Of a stretch of 64,000 nt of DNA, positions 27,095-35,357 are shown piece by piece. Both the position numbers and the translations under genes were made by a program. The DNA is from Amarolinea aalborgensis (GTDB lineage: Bacteria; Chloroflexota; Anaerolineae; SSC4; Amarolineaceae): NCBI RefSeq assembly GCF_900491745.1, contig NZ_UETR01000004.1:334347-398346 (forward strand). Direction: 5' to 3'. The notes under the pieces were generated by a model. The model did no database searches and had not been told where the DNA came from. It worked only from the letters and a program-made list of their open reading frames with translations. Position 1 is the stretch's first letter. The number at the start of each line of letters is the position of its first letter.

Positions 27095-27980
27095 CAACCA
27101 GCCCACGAATTTTGGCGCGCACAGCGGCGCTGCGGCCACGCGCGCTCTCGCGAATAAATAGCCACGGAATCCCTGCCGCCAGGGAAGTCAAGTACAGCGC
27201 CCACTGCCCGGCATGGGCATAGCGACGCATGAAACGCACTGCGTTGACACCGGAAAGGTACTTTTCACGGGGATTGTAGAACCCGCCCGTGCTGGCGCCG
27301 CCTTTATGCCACATCCGGGCTGAGGGAACGTAACGCACCTTCCAGCCGGCCCTCCTGGCCCGCATCGCCCAGTCCGCATCTTCGTAATAGGCGAAGTAGG
27401 TGACATCCAGCAGACCGACCGTCTCCAGAAGTTGACGACGGGCTAGTATACCACATCCGGGCAGATAGTCCACATCAGCGGCTGTGTCGTACTGACGGCG
27501 ATCCGCCTGCCCAAAGCCGCGCATCGCCGTCACATTGCCCCAGAAGGTAATATCGCCGCCGGCCGACCAGAGGACATGCGGGGGTGCGGCCTGGTAGATC
27601 TTTGGCCCCGCCAGGCCAATTTGGGCGTCGTCGCGGGCCGCCGCAACCAATTCGCTCGTCATGGCGGGGTCGAACCAGGTATCGTTGTTGAGCATGAGCA
27701 CGTAATCTGCGCCCTGGGCCAGCGCCCATTCCAGCCCGACGTTATTGCCCGCGCAAAAACCCAGGTTGGCGCCTGTCTCGATGAGATGGACGCCAGGAAA
27801 GGCGGCGCGGATGGCGACCGCGGAACCGTCGCTCGAACCGTTGTCAACTACCAGGGGCACTAAGGCAGGATAGGTTTGCTGCTGCAGGCTTTCCAGGCAG
27901 GCCAGGGTGTCGGCGCATCCATTCCAGTTCAGGATCAGGGCCACGACCAGGGGCGGCGGGGTGTGGTGATTGGCTTTCAT
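27072..27980 (-). CDS. GT2-family glycosyltransferase (rhamnosyltransferase-like)
   Basis: A 302-residue GT2 enzyme: ALILNWNGCADTLACLESL, PLVVDNGSSDGS, LGFCAGNNVGLEWAL, the metal site MLNNDTWFDP and YYEDADWAMRARRAGW near the end of the catalytic domain. This set is typical of the WcaA/RfbN rhamnosyltransferase-like branch. The ATG at 27980 overlaps the stop of the upstream GT4 gene by four bases (ATGA), which identifies the start although the frame is open for about 130 codons further. Its end overlaps the GT-C gene by 23 bases. The sugar is unknown. Confidence 0.9.
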   Translation of the reverse strand: MKANHHTPPPLVVALILNWNGCADTLACLESLQQQTYPALVPLVVDNGSSDGSAVAIRAAFPGVHLIETGANLGFCAGNNVGLEWALAQGADYVLMLNNDTWFDPAMTSELVAAARDDAQIGLAGPKIYQAAPPHVLWSAGGDITFWGNVTAMRGFGQADRRQYDTAADVDYLPGCGILARRQLLETVGLLDVTYFAYYEDADWAMRARRAGWKVRYVPSARMWHKGGASTGGFYNPREKYLSGVNAVRFMRRYAHAGQWALYLTSLAAGIPWLFIRESARGRSAAVRAKIRGLVDGFWHKS

Positions 27981-29149
27981 GCTGATGGCTGTCCGCGCCG
28001 CGGCGGGCGTCGGTCTGCCAGCAGCATGCGATAGACCGCCACGGTCTGCTGTGCGATCGTTGTCCATGACAGATGGGTGTGCGCCCATTGCCACGCTGCG
28101 GCGCCCATCGCGCGTCTGCGCGGCGCGTCCAGGAGGAGCGCGCTGATCGCTTCTGCCAGGGCGCCAGGGTCGCCAGGAGGAATCAACAGCCCCGTGACGC
28201 CGTCCACCACCATGTCGGGCAGGCTGCCCACGCGAGTTGCGACGACGGGGCGAGCAAACGCATACGCCGCGGCCATCACGCCCGAGGCGCTGCCATCGGT
28301 GTAAGGCAGCGCGACCAGGGCCGCGCGTCGAAAGTACGCGGCGGCCTCGGCGTCGGTGACGAAGCGGTTGACCCACTCCACCGGCGCTGCCTGCGCGCCG
28401 GGCAGGCGTTCATAGGGCGCGGTGTCTCCTTCACCGCCAACCACGAGGAAGCGAACGGATGGCACGGCCGCCTTGATCAGCGGCATGGCCCCGACGAGGA
28501 CTTCCAGGCCTTTGTAAGCCTTGATGCGGCCAAAAAAAAGCACCGTTTCCGGCTCCTCCTGCTCGCCGCCAGCCCACTGCGTCAGAAAATCGAACCAACC
28601 GATGGGCAGGATGCTGATGCGCGCGGCTGGCGTCTGGTGCATGCGCTGCACTTCCGCGGCCAGCGCCTGGCCGTGCACAATCAGGTGATGCGCGAAGCGC
28701 GGCCCGGCCCACACATTCCAACGCTTGCGCCAACCGCCCTCGCCGCTCTTCAGGCTGACCTCATGCTGGGTGACCACCAGCGGCCAATGACGGCGCAGCC
28801 AGGGCAAGGTAGCCAATTCCCACGGGTGGGTGCTCAAATTGGCGTGCACCACATCGGGCGCGGTCGCCTGGACGGCGCGCAGATAAGCGGGCGCGGCCAG
28901 CAGTTGGCCTGGCAGGCGCGCCGCGTCGCGCAGCCCATTGCCGGTAGGTACGTCTACCATCGCCAGCGTGACGTCGGACGCAAATCCGAGCGGCGCGGGC
29001 ATCTTCGGCGCCACCACCGTCACCTGGACGCCAGGTTCTTGCGCCAGGGCGTTAGCCAGCGCGGCCGTGTAGTGGGCCATGCCCCCGCGCGGCCAGAGGT
29101 TGATGAGCGTGACGCGCAGCGCGGCTGCGCCCTGGCTAACGGCTGGCAT
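27977..29149 (-). CDS. GT4-family glycosyltransferase
   Basis: A 390-residue GT-B enzyme. The N-terminal half begins VTLINLWPRGGMAHYTAAL. The C-terminal half has LFFGRIKAYKGLEVLVGAM and LPYTDGSASGVMAAAYAFARP, where the second glutamate of the usual E-x7-E is missing: the segment reads DGSASGVMAAAYA. This occurs in some GT4 subfamilies. The ATG at 29149 gives a 14-base overlap with the upstream gene; longer in-frame readings would overlap far more. Donor sugar not determined. Confidence 0.85.
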   Translation of the reverse strand: MPAVSQGAAALRVTLINLWPRGGMAHYTAALANALAQEPGVQVTVVAPKMPAPLGFASDVTLAMVDVPTGNGLRDAARLPGQLLAAPAYLRAVQATAPDVVHANLSTHPWELATLPWLRRHWPLVVTQHEVSLKSGEGGWRKRWNVWAGPRFAHHLIVHGQALAAEVQRMHQTPAARISILPIGWFDFLTQWAGGEQEEPETVLFFGRIKAYKGLEVLVGAMPLIKAAVPSVRFLVVGGEGDTAPYERLPGAQAAPVEWVNRFVTDAEAAAYFRRAALVALPYTDGSASGVMAAAYAFARPVVATRVGSLPDMVVDGVTGLLIPPGDPGALAEAISALLLDAPRRRAMGAAAWQWAHTHLSWTTIAQQTVAVYRMLLADRRPPRRGQPSA

Positions 29150-30317
29150 GACTGGCCCTGGCCGGTTGACGATCCATGACGCGCTGAAAAAGCTGTACAT
29201 ACTGCTGAATGATGGCCGGCCAGGTGAAACCTTCGGCAATCTGGCGGCCGCGCTGGCCCCAGTCGGCGCGGCGCTGCGCATCGCTGACGAGGAGAGCCAG
29301 TGCGTCGGCCAGGCGTTCGACTGCCGCCCAGGGGACGACCAGCCCGTTGCCGTCTAGCAGTTCCTCCATGCCGCCAGTTTCTGTCACCACGACGGGGAGT
29401 CCGCTGGCCATCGCTTCGAGCAGCGCCATGGACATACCCTCATTGAACGAGGGCAGGCAGAAGATGTCGGCCTGCGCGTAAACCGCAGGCATGGCGTCGC
29501 GTTCGACAAAACCCAGGAACTGCACGTGGTCATCCAGGCCGCTGGCATGCGCCTGCTGGCGCAGTTGCGGCTCAGCGTCGCCAGTGCCCGCAAGGAGGAT
29601 GCGCACGGCAATTCCCCGGCGGCGCAGCCGCGCCGCAGCCTCCAGTAAATGCTGCTGCCCCTTACGCTCAATCAGCCGCGCCGCGCACAACACCGTCACC
29701 GGCGCGCCTGGCGCGCGCGGCGGTCGCGCCACCGGGGCAAAATGCGCCAGGTCAACGCCGTTGACGATGATGTCAATCGGCAAGCCGGGCGCGGTTTGCC
29801 AGGCCAGCGCGCGATGCCGCTGGCTGATGGCGATGACGGCCGCGGCTTGCCGCCAGATGTGACGAATGAAGGGCGTCAGGGCAAGATAGACATAACGATA
29901 GCGATTCTCAAAGCCGGGCACGTCCGGGCCTTGCAGGGAGACGATGTAGGGCAGGCCGATTGAACGCCGCAGCGCCCACGCAATGCCGCCGGCTGGCACC
30001 CCGGCAAAGGCAAAGCACAGGTCATAGGGCCGCTGCATGGCTAACCGCCGCGCGTAGCGGTAGCCGCGCCAGGTGTAGCGCAGAAGCTCGATGTTGGTCG
30101 AATGATGGATGTTGCGATTGTCAACCGGCGCCTTGTGCACGCGGATAGCAGGCGTCATCTCGCTGTATTCGTAGCGATCGCGCGACCGGCTGGAGGTAAC
30201 GAGGTCAACCTCGATGCCCTGGTCAAGTTGACGGAGACCATCCAAGAGGTGGTAGTTGACCACGCCGGTGCCGCCGCCGAGCGGCGGGTATTCATTGTCC
30301 AGCATCAAGATGCGCAT
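29136..30317 (-). CDS. GT4-family glycosyltransferase
   Basis: A 393-residue GT-B enzyme with a clear N-terminal glycine loop (DNEYPPLGGGTGVVNYHL), the hinge VNGVDLAHF, the phosphate-binding region CAARLIERKGQQHLLEAA, and the donor motif NEGMSMALLEAMASGLP with both E residues of E-x7-E. The ATG lies nine bases after the stop of the GtrB-like gene. The family transfers hexoses or deoxyhexoses with retention. Specificity cannot be read from the sequence. Confidence 0.9.
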   Translation of the reverse strand: MRILMLDNEYPPLGGGTGVVNYHLLDGLRQLDQGIEVDLVTSSRSRDRYEYSEMTPAIRVHKAPVDNRNIHHSTNIELLRYTWRGYRYARRLAMQRPYDLCFAFAGVPAGGIAWALRRSIGLPYIVSLQGPDVPGFENRYRYVYLALTPFIRHIWRQAAAVIAISQRHRALAWQTAPGLPIDIIVNGVDLAHFAPVARPPRAPGAPVTVLCAARLIERKGQQHLLEAAARLRRRGIAVRILLAGTGDAEPQLRQQAHASGLDDHVQFLGFVERDAMPAVYAQADIFCLPSFNEGMSMALLEAMASGLPVVVTETGGMEELLDGNGLVVPWAAVERLADALALLVSDAQRRADWGQRGRQIAEGFTWPAIIQQYVQLFQRVMDRQPARASHASR

Positions 30318-30326
30318 AACGGTCCG

Positions 30327-31487
30327 TTAGCCATCGAAACCCCATCGTTCGCGGATGATGTAGAGAGGGCGCTGTTTGACTTCGTCGAAGATGCGGCCGA
30401 CATATTCGCCGATGACGCCCAGCGCGATCAACTGGATGCCGCCGAGGAACATCATGCCCACGACAATCGTGGCGAAACCAGAGGGGAATTCCGGCAAGGT
30501 GAACCGTTTGTAGACGGTCCATACGGAAAGCAGAAACCCCAGGAATGAGACGAAGAGACCAAAGAGGGAGGCCAGGCGCAGGGGCACGTATGAGAACGAA
30601 AAGAAACCATCGAAGGCTAGACGCAGCAGTTTGAACAGGCTGTACTTTGGTTGGCCGGCGTAACGCGCCGCCCGCTTGTAGGGCACGCCAATCTGGCGGA
30701 AACCAACCCAACTGCGAATGCCACGGATGAAACGGTTGCGTTCTGGCATCTGCCTCAGTACGTCCGCGACGCGGCGGTCAAGCACGCAAAAATCGCCTGC
30801 GTCGAGTGGAATCTCCACGTTGGCCGCCTGGTGCAGGAGGCGGTAGAAGAGGCCGTAAGCGCTGCGTTTCAACACGTTTTCCTTGCGATCCCGGCGAACC
30901 GCATAAACCACATCGTGGCCCCGGCGCCACGCTGTAAGCAGTTCGGGCAGCGCTTCTGGCGGGTCTTGTAGATCGGCGTCCATCACGATCACGGCGTCGC
31001 CGCGCGCGTGGTCAATCCCGGCGCTGATGGCCGACTGATGGCCGAAATTGCGCGACAGGCGCAGCACACGCACATGGGGGTCGCTGGTCTGCAAGGCGTG
31101 CAGCAGCTCGCCCGATGCATCTCGACTGCCATCATCCACAAAGATGATCTCGTACGGTTCGGCCAGCGCTTCCATGACCAGGCTCAGCCGCCGATGGAGC
31201 TCGGGCAGAGTTTCGCTTTCATTAAACACCGGAAGCACCACCGAGTAGCGCGTCGGCGTCACCGCGTCGTGGCTGCCCACCACGCCGCTCCGATGAAGAT
31301 CATACGGGCGGCCGCTGGTCAGGAGCACCTGCTCAAGCGCGTGGGCCAGGGCCTGGTCGCCTGGTTGATCGTTCGACGGAGGCAGCCACACGCGCACGCG
31401 CGGGAGAGCGTTTGCTTGCCGCGACTCATCGCTCGACGCGTCATTCACGGCGCTGCGGCCCGTACGCTTGGTCAGGTTGTGTGTCAT
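30327..31487 (-). CDS. GtrB/DPM1-like polyprenyl-phosphate glycosyltransferase
   Basis: A 386-residue protein. After about 70 variable residues comes a GT2 domain (SVVLPVFNESETLPELHRRL, FVDDGSRDASGELL, MDADLQDPPEALPEL, RDRKENVLKRSAYGLFYRL) and then two C-terminal membrane spans (about 300-370) ending in GVIGEYVGRIFDEVKQRP. This is the layout of GtrB/ArnC-type enzymes, which make undecaprenyl-phosphate-linked monosaccharides used by GT-C enzymes outside the cell. The GT-C gene at 22601-27094 is a natural customer. The ATG at 31487 is chosen; a TTG start 12 codons upstream is open. First gene of the glycan operon. Confidence 0.88.
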   Translation of the reverse strand: MTHNLTKRTGRSAVNDASSDESRQANALPRVRVWLPPSNDQPGDQALAHALEQVLLTSGRPYDLHRSGVVGSHDAVTPTRYSVVLPVFNESETLPELHRRLSLVMEALAEPYEIIFVDDGSRDASGELLHALQTSDPHVRVLRLSRNFGHQSAISAGIDHARGDAVIVMDADLQDPPEALPELLTAWRRGHDVVYAVRRDRKENVLKRSAYGLFYRLLHQAANVEIPLDAGDFCVLDRRVADVLRQMPERNRFIRGIRSWVGFRQIGVPYKRAARYAGQPKYSLFKLLRLAFDGFFSFSYVPLRLASLFGLFVSFLGFLLSVWTVYKRFTLPEFPSGFATIVVGMMFLGGIQLIALGVIGEYVGRIFDEVKQRPLYIIRERWGFDG

Positions 31488-31561
31488 CACCGCACGTCCT
31501 ATGGGATGAGGTTGAGCAGTCAACCGTTGAGCGCTTGGTTGATGCAGTCTGTGCCGCGCCT

Positions 31562-31591
31562 ATCGTACCACAAGAGCACGGGTGAGGCCAA
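31562..31591 (-). promoter_or_regulatory. Weak candidate promoter of the glycan operon
   Basis: Reading the minus strand, TTGGCC at 31591-31586 and TACGAT at 31567-31562 are separated by 18 bases. Transcription would start about 68 bases before the ATG of the GtrB-like gene. The match is partial and the spacer one base long, so the call is tentative. No better candidate is seen between the ATG and the repeat at 31597. Confidence 0.3.
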
Positions 31592-31596
31592 AAGTT

Positions 31597-31878
31597 GTCA
31601 GGCCCGATAGGGCCTTCCACTTCGTAGCCCGATCCGTTCACGGTCGGGCGGGGTAGGTTGCGCGCACGCCACGCGGCCACCGACCCCGCCGGAGGCCAGA
31701 GGCCATCCGGCTACGAGATGCAAGCCCCTCTGGGGCTGTCAGGCCCGATAGGACCTTCCACTTCGTAGCCCGATCCGTTCACGGTCGGGCGGGGTAGGTT
31801 GCGCGCACGCCACGCGGCCACCGACCCCGCCGGAGGCCAGAGGCCATCCGGCTACGAGATGCAAGCCCCTGCGGGGCT
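31597..31878. repeat. 141-bp element in tandem duplicate
   Basis: Two nearly identical copies, 31597-31737 and 31738-31878, differ at only a few bases. Each contains a hairpin around the CCCGATCCGT and ACGGTCGGG arms, a GC-rich centre, and ends in a small palindrome AGCCCC-N3-GGGGCT. The last 60 bases plus flank (31842-31902) match a diverged copy at 40139-40198. The structure suggests a non-coding interspersed repeat, possibly a miniature mobile element, although no target-site duplication or terminal inverted repeat is clear. Confidence 0.85.
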
Positions 31879-31930
31879 ACACCCCGAACAATGAAATGCG
31901 CCTGTTGGCCGTGCTTGGTGCGCAGCGGTT

Positions 31931-31959
31931 TTGACAGGCCGCACTGAGCGGGGTACACT
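31931..31959 (+). promoter_or_regulatory. Strong sigma70-type promoter for the PLP enzyme gene
   Basis: TTGACA at 31931-31936 and TACACT at 31954-31959 are separated by 17 bases. The -35 box is a perfect match and the -10 box five of six. The expected start is near 31966, giving a leader of about 63 bases before the ATG at 32029. It sits just after the tandem repeat. Confidence 0.75.
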
Positions 31960-32028
31960 GGCCCCCTTGTTGGCGCCTACGAGCAGCACGCTGGCGCCCA
32001 CGTTTGCAGCACGGGGAGCGACCATCAG

Positions 32029-33228
32029 ATGACCAGTTTTTCCACACGGGCGGTCCATGCCGGCGAGCGTTTGCCTGCGCCCGACTATACACCCACCACC
32101 ACGCCGATTCACCCGGCCGTGACTTACCTGTACGATGAGATGCAAGACCTGGACGCGGTCTTCAGCCGCGCGAAAGAAGGCTTCGTCTATCGGCGCTACG
32201 GCAACCCAACGACGCGGGCGTTGGAGATCGCGCTCGCCAATCTGGAAGGCGGCGACGCTGCGCTGACCTATGCCTCGGGCATGGCGGCTATGCACGCGGC
32301 GCTGCTGGCGGCTGGCCTCAAGGCGGGCGCACACGTCGTGGCGGCGCGAGATTGTTACGGCGCCACCTATACCCTCCTCGACCGCCTGTTCACCGACCAA
32401 GGGGTCATGACGCACTTTGTGGATATCACCGACCGGGACGCCGTGGCGGCAGTGCTCCAGTCGCACGCGCCGACCGTGCTGGTGTGTGAGACGATTTCAA
32501 ACCCACTGCTCAAGTTGGCCGACATACCGGGCCTGGTGGACCAGGCGCACGCGGCCGGCGCGCTGGTCATTGTGGACAGCACGTTCACCACGCCCTACTT
32601 GATGCGACCGCTTGAATACGGCGCTGATTTTGTTGTTCATTCGCTCACCAAGTATATCGGCGGACATGACGACGTTCTGGGCGGCGCCGTGATTACGCAG
32701 CAGATGCATGAAGCGCGCCTCTTTGATCAGTTGAAGATGCTGGGCGCCAACCTCTCGCCGTTCGAAGCCTGGCTGGCCCTGCGCGGCCTCAAGACCCTGT
32801 CGCTGCGCATGCGGCAACACTGCGCCAGCGCACAGGAAGTGGCAGCCTGGCTGGCCCAGCATCCACGCGTGGCGCACGTCAACTACCCCGGCCTGCCTGA
32901 CCATCCGCAGCATGGGTTGGCGCGCCGGCTGCTGACTGCACCCGATGGCGCGCCGGCCTACGGCGGCATGGTGAGCTTTGAGCTGCAGGCGGCCGCGCAC
33001 CCGCAGGTGATGCACTTCCTGGAACGCCTGCACCTGGTGTTGACCGGCACTTCGTTGGGCGATGTCTACAGCCTGGTGCTTTACCCGGTCATGGCGTCGC
33101 ATCGAGCCTTGACGCCGGCGCAGCGCGCCCAGGTGGGCATCAGCGAGGGTCTCGTACGCCTGTCGGTTGGCATCGAGGACCCGGCTGACATCATCGCGGA
33201 TCTTGCACAGGCGCTCGCAGCGGATTGA
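32029..33228 (+). CDS. Trans-sulfuration PLP enzyme (cystathionine gamma-synthase/lyase family)
   Basis: A 399-residue Cys/Met-metabolism PLP enzyme of typical length. It starts with FSTRAVHAGE, has RRYGNPTTRALE, YASGMAAMHAALLA, DSTFTTPYLMRPLEYGAD and SLTKYIGGHDDVLGG, with the PLP-binding lysine at about residue 208. The family covers cystathionine gamma-synthase, cystathionine gamma-lyase and methionine gamma-lyase, which cannot be told apart safely by eye. Its own promoter lies upstream (31931-31959). The promoter of the next gene begins inside its last codons. Confidence 0.92.
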   Translation: MTSFSTRAVHAGERLPAPDYTPTTTPIHPAVTYLYDEMQDLDAVFSRAKEGFVYRRYGNPTTRALEIALANLEGGDAALTYASGMAAMHAALLAAGLKAGAHVVAARDCYGATYTLLDRLFTDQGVMTHFVDITDRDAVAAVLQSHAPTVLVCETISNPLLKLADIPGLVDQAHAAGALVIVDSTFTTPYLMRPLEYGADFVVHSLTKYIGGHDDVLGGAVITQQMHEARLFDQLKMLGANLSPFEAWLALRGLKTLSLRMRQHCASAQEVAAWLAQHPRVAHVNYPGLPDHPQHGLARRLLTAPDGAPAYGGMVSFELQAAAHPQVMHFLERLHLVLTGTSLGDVYSLVLYPVMASHRALTPAQRAQVGISEGLVRLSVGIEDPADIIADLAQALAAD

Positions 33229-33253
33229 CTTTTTCGCGTGTCGGATTTATATT
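33225..33253 (+). promoter_or_regulatory. Strong promoter for the WS/DGAT gene
   Basis: TTGACT at 33225-33230 (overlapping the stop codon of the PLP enzyme gene) and TATATT at 33248-33253 are 17 bases apart. The start would lie near 33260, about 120 bases before the ATG at 33383. The last two bases of the -10 box are also the first two of the palindrome at 33252-33267. Confidence 0.75.
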
Positions 33254-33267
33254 GTATTCATATACAA
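33252..33267. promoter_or_regulatory. Candidate operator palindrome overlapping the -10 and start site
   Basis: TTGTAT-N4-ATACAA is a perfect 6-base inverted repeat sitting on the -10 box and expected start of the WS/DGAT promoter. Binding there would block polymerase, as expected for a repressor of the TetR or FadR kind. No regulator gene lies next to it, so this is an inference from symmetry and position only. Confidence 0.4.
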
Positions 33268-33382
33268 GCGCCATGAAGGGCCTATTCGAAATCACGCGTC
33301 ATGAACCGGTCGGTAGATCGGCCAGGGCGATCTTTCGGGTAGGCTTTTCGTAGGCAGCGAAGCGCTTGCAAAGGAGGTGGCG

Positions 33383-35224
33383 ATGGCTGATAGTATCCGC
33401 TACGGGATTCCGCTAGGCAATGTAGACACAGCCTGGCTTCATATGGAAGACCCAACCAATCTCATGATGGTGACGGGCCTTTACATTTTCGACAAACCGC
33501 TTGACATCACCCGCCTGCGCGACACCGTGCAATACCGATGGCTGGATCGCTTTAGTCGTTTCAAGCATAAGGTGGTGCAGCAGGGCAACAAAGCCTACTG
33601 GGTCACCGATCATAATTTTGATCTCAATGCGCACATTCATCGTGTCGCGCTGCCGCCGCCGGGCGACAAGGCCGCGCTGCAAGAATTTGTCAGCGACCTG
33701 ATGAGCACGCCGCTCGATTTCTCCAAGCCGTTGTGGCAGATGCACTACATCGAGCATTATGGGGAGGGCAGCGCGCTGTTGATGCGCTTGCACCACTGCA
33801 TTGCCGATGGCATTGCGCTGATGCATGTGATGCTGGCCAGCACCGACACCGAGCCAGACGCGCCCTATCCGACGGCCCCACAGCATGAAAAACGCCATCA
33901 ACCTGGGTGGTTGGAGAGCACCTTACGCAGCGCCCTGGGCATGGTGTCCACCGCGCGCAAGGTGACTGACACCCTGCTGCACGAGAGTCTGGAGACCCTG
34001 ACGAATCCTGGCCATGCCTTGGACCTGGCGTCCCAAGGCGCCAGCGCGGCTGCAGCTCTCGGTAAACTCCTGCTGATCGGGCCTGATCCGCGCACGGTCT
34101 ACAAAGGCCCCCTCGGCGTGGGCAAGCGCGCAGCCTGGTCGGAGCCGATTCCGCTCAGCAATGTCAAATTGATCGGCAAGGTCTTGGGCGGCACGGTCAA
34201 CGACGTGCTGCTGACGGCCATGACTGGCGCCCTGCGCCGATACATGGAATACCGCAACGATCCAACCGACGGCATCAACATCCGCGCCATGGTGCCTGTC
34301 AACCTGCGCCCACTCGCAGAAGCCTACAAGCTGGGCAATCACTTTGGCCTCATTTACCTCTCCTTGCCCATCTACCTGGTTGACCCGATGGAGCGCTTGC
34401 ACGAGCTGAAGCGACGCATGGACGACATCAAGAACACACCAGAAGCGGTTGTCGCCTTCCAGATTCTCAATACCCTGGGGATGATGCCCCTGCAAGTGGC
34501 CGAGCAGATGGTCAACATTTTCGGGCTGAAATCGTCGGCCGTGATGACCAACGTGCCCGGTCCACGCCACGCCATCTATTTTGCCGGCGAGCGCATTGAA
34601 ACGAGCATGTTCTGGGTGCCGCAGTCGGGGCGCATGGGGTTGGGCGTCAGCATCTTCAGCTACAATGACAACGTGGTCTTGGGCATCGCAACCGACACCG
34701 GGCTGGTGCCAGACCCCGAGAAGATCAACGAGTACTTCGAACAAGAATTCGTGGACCTCCTGGCTTTTGCGCAGCAGAAGGCCCTGGCGCAGAGTGCGCT
34801 GGAAGCGCCCGTGGAGCAGCCAGAGGCGATCGCTGCGCCAGCACCCACCGGCCCCACAACGGCCAAACGGTCGCGGCGGCCCGTTGCGGAGATTCCCGTA
34901 GATGGAGCCGAGACAACCGCCGAGGTCACGGCGACGGATAGAGTTGCCGATTTGGTGCAAGAGTTGGCCGTGCCAAGCGGACCCGCGGTGCCGCTGGTGG
35001 TGCACGAGACGCAAACAACAGACACCGCCGCGGTCCTGGTGGACGCGGAACCGCAGGCCCTCAGCGCGCCGGCTGCGTCCACCAACGGCGCGCACGCCGC
35101 CCTGGCTGAGAAGCCGGCGCTTGTGAGCACACCCGCGGCCTGCCAGGCCATGACCAAATCGGGCCGCCCGTGCAAGAATATGGCTTTGCCAGGCTCATCA
35201 TACTGCCGCATTCATCAGGAGTAA
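33383..35224 (+). CDS. WS/DGAT wax ester synthase/diacylglycerol acyltransferase with C-terminal Cys/His tail
   Basis: A 613-residue protein from the ATG at 33383, preceded by a perfect AAGGAGGTGGCG site. Residues 1 to about 470 are a complete WS/DGAT: PLWQMHYIEHY, the catalytic HHCIADG (His137, His138, Asp142), VNDVLLTAMTGALRRYM and NVPGPRHAIYFAG. These enzymes join acyl-CoA to fatty alcohols or diacylglycerol to make storage lipid. A further 140 residues are unusual: an Ala/Pro/Val-rich, low-complexity linker, then a terminal C-x9-C-x10-C-x2-H cluster that could bind zinc. Usual WS/DGATs end near 460-480 residues. Its own promoter and a possible operator lie upstream. Confidence 0.92.
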   Translation: MADSIRYGIPLGNVDTAWLHMEDPTNLMMVTGLYIFDKPLDITRLRDTVQYRWLDRFSRFKHKVVQQGNKAYWVTDHNFDLNAHIHRVALPPPGDKAALQEFVSDLMSTPLDFSKPLWQMHYIEHYGEGSALLMRLHHCIADGIALMHVMLASTDTEPDAPYPTAPQHEKRHQPGWLESTLRSALGMVSTARKVTDTLLHESLETLTNPGHALDLASQGASAAAALGKLLLIGPDPRTVYKGPLGVGKRAAWSEPIPLSNVKLIGKVLGGTVNDVLLTAMTGALRRYMEYRNDPTDGINIRAMVPVNLRPLAEAYKLGNHFGLIYLSLPIYLVDPMERLHELKRRMDDIKNTPEAVVAFQILNTLGMMPLQVAEQMVNIFGLKSSAVMTNVPGPRHAIYFAGERIETSMFWVPQSGRMGLGVSIFSYNDNVVLGIATDTGLVPDPEKINEYFEQEFVDLLAFAQQKALAQSALEAPVEQPEAIAAPAPTGPTTAKRSRRPVAEIPVDGAETTAEVTATDRVADLVQELAVPSGPAVPLVVHETQTTDTAAVLVDAEPQALSAPAASTNGAHAALAEKPALVSTPAACQAMTKSGRPCKNMALPGSSYCRIHQE

Positions 35225-35296
35225 CCCGGCGTTCGCTGGCGGCTCCCCGAGCACGGCCGGAGATTGGCTGATGCTGGCAAGATAACATGGTTCACA

Positions 35297-35337
35297 GACA
35301 TCGGAAGTCAGCACTGACTTCCGATGTCTCGTTTTTT
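35297..35337 (+). terminator. Rho-independent terminator after the WS/DGAT gene
   Basis: The arms at 35297-35311 and 35314-35328 are perfect 15-base inverted repeats (GACATCGGAAGTCAG and complement), followed after TCG by six T (35332-35337). It ends the WS/DGAT transcript and lies only 20 bases before the next ATG, so it may also act as a leader structure of that gene. The arms resemble the hairpins at 37302 and 37376. Confidence 0.85.
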
Positions 35338-35357
35338 CGCAGAAAGGCGCTCGTTCT

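Larger units (their letters stand above)
31488..32028. other. Divergent intergenic region between the glycan operon and the PLP enzyme gene
   Basis: 541 bases without a supported gene. It holds a weak minus-strand promoter (31562-31591), a 141-bp tandem duplication (31597-31878) with an extra 24 bases of the same element to about 31902, and a strong plus-strand promoter (31931-31959). Short frames here do not look coding. Confidence 0.8.
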
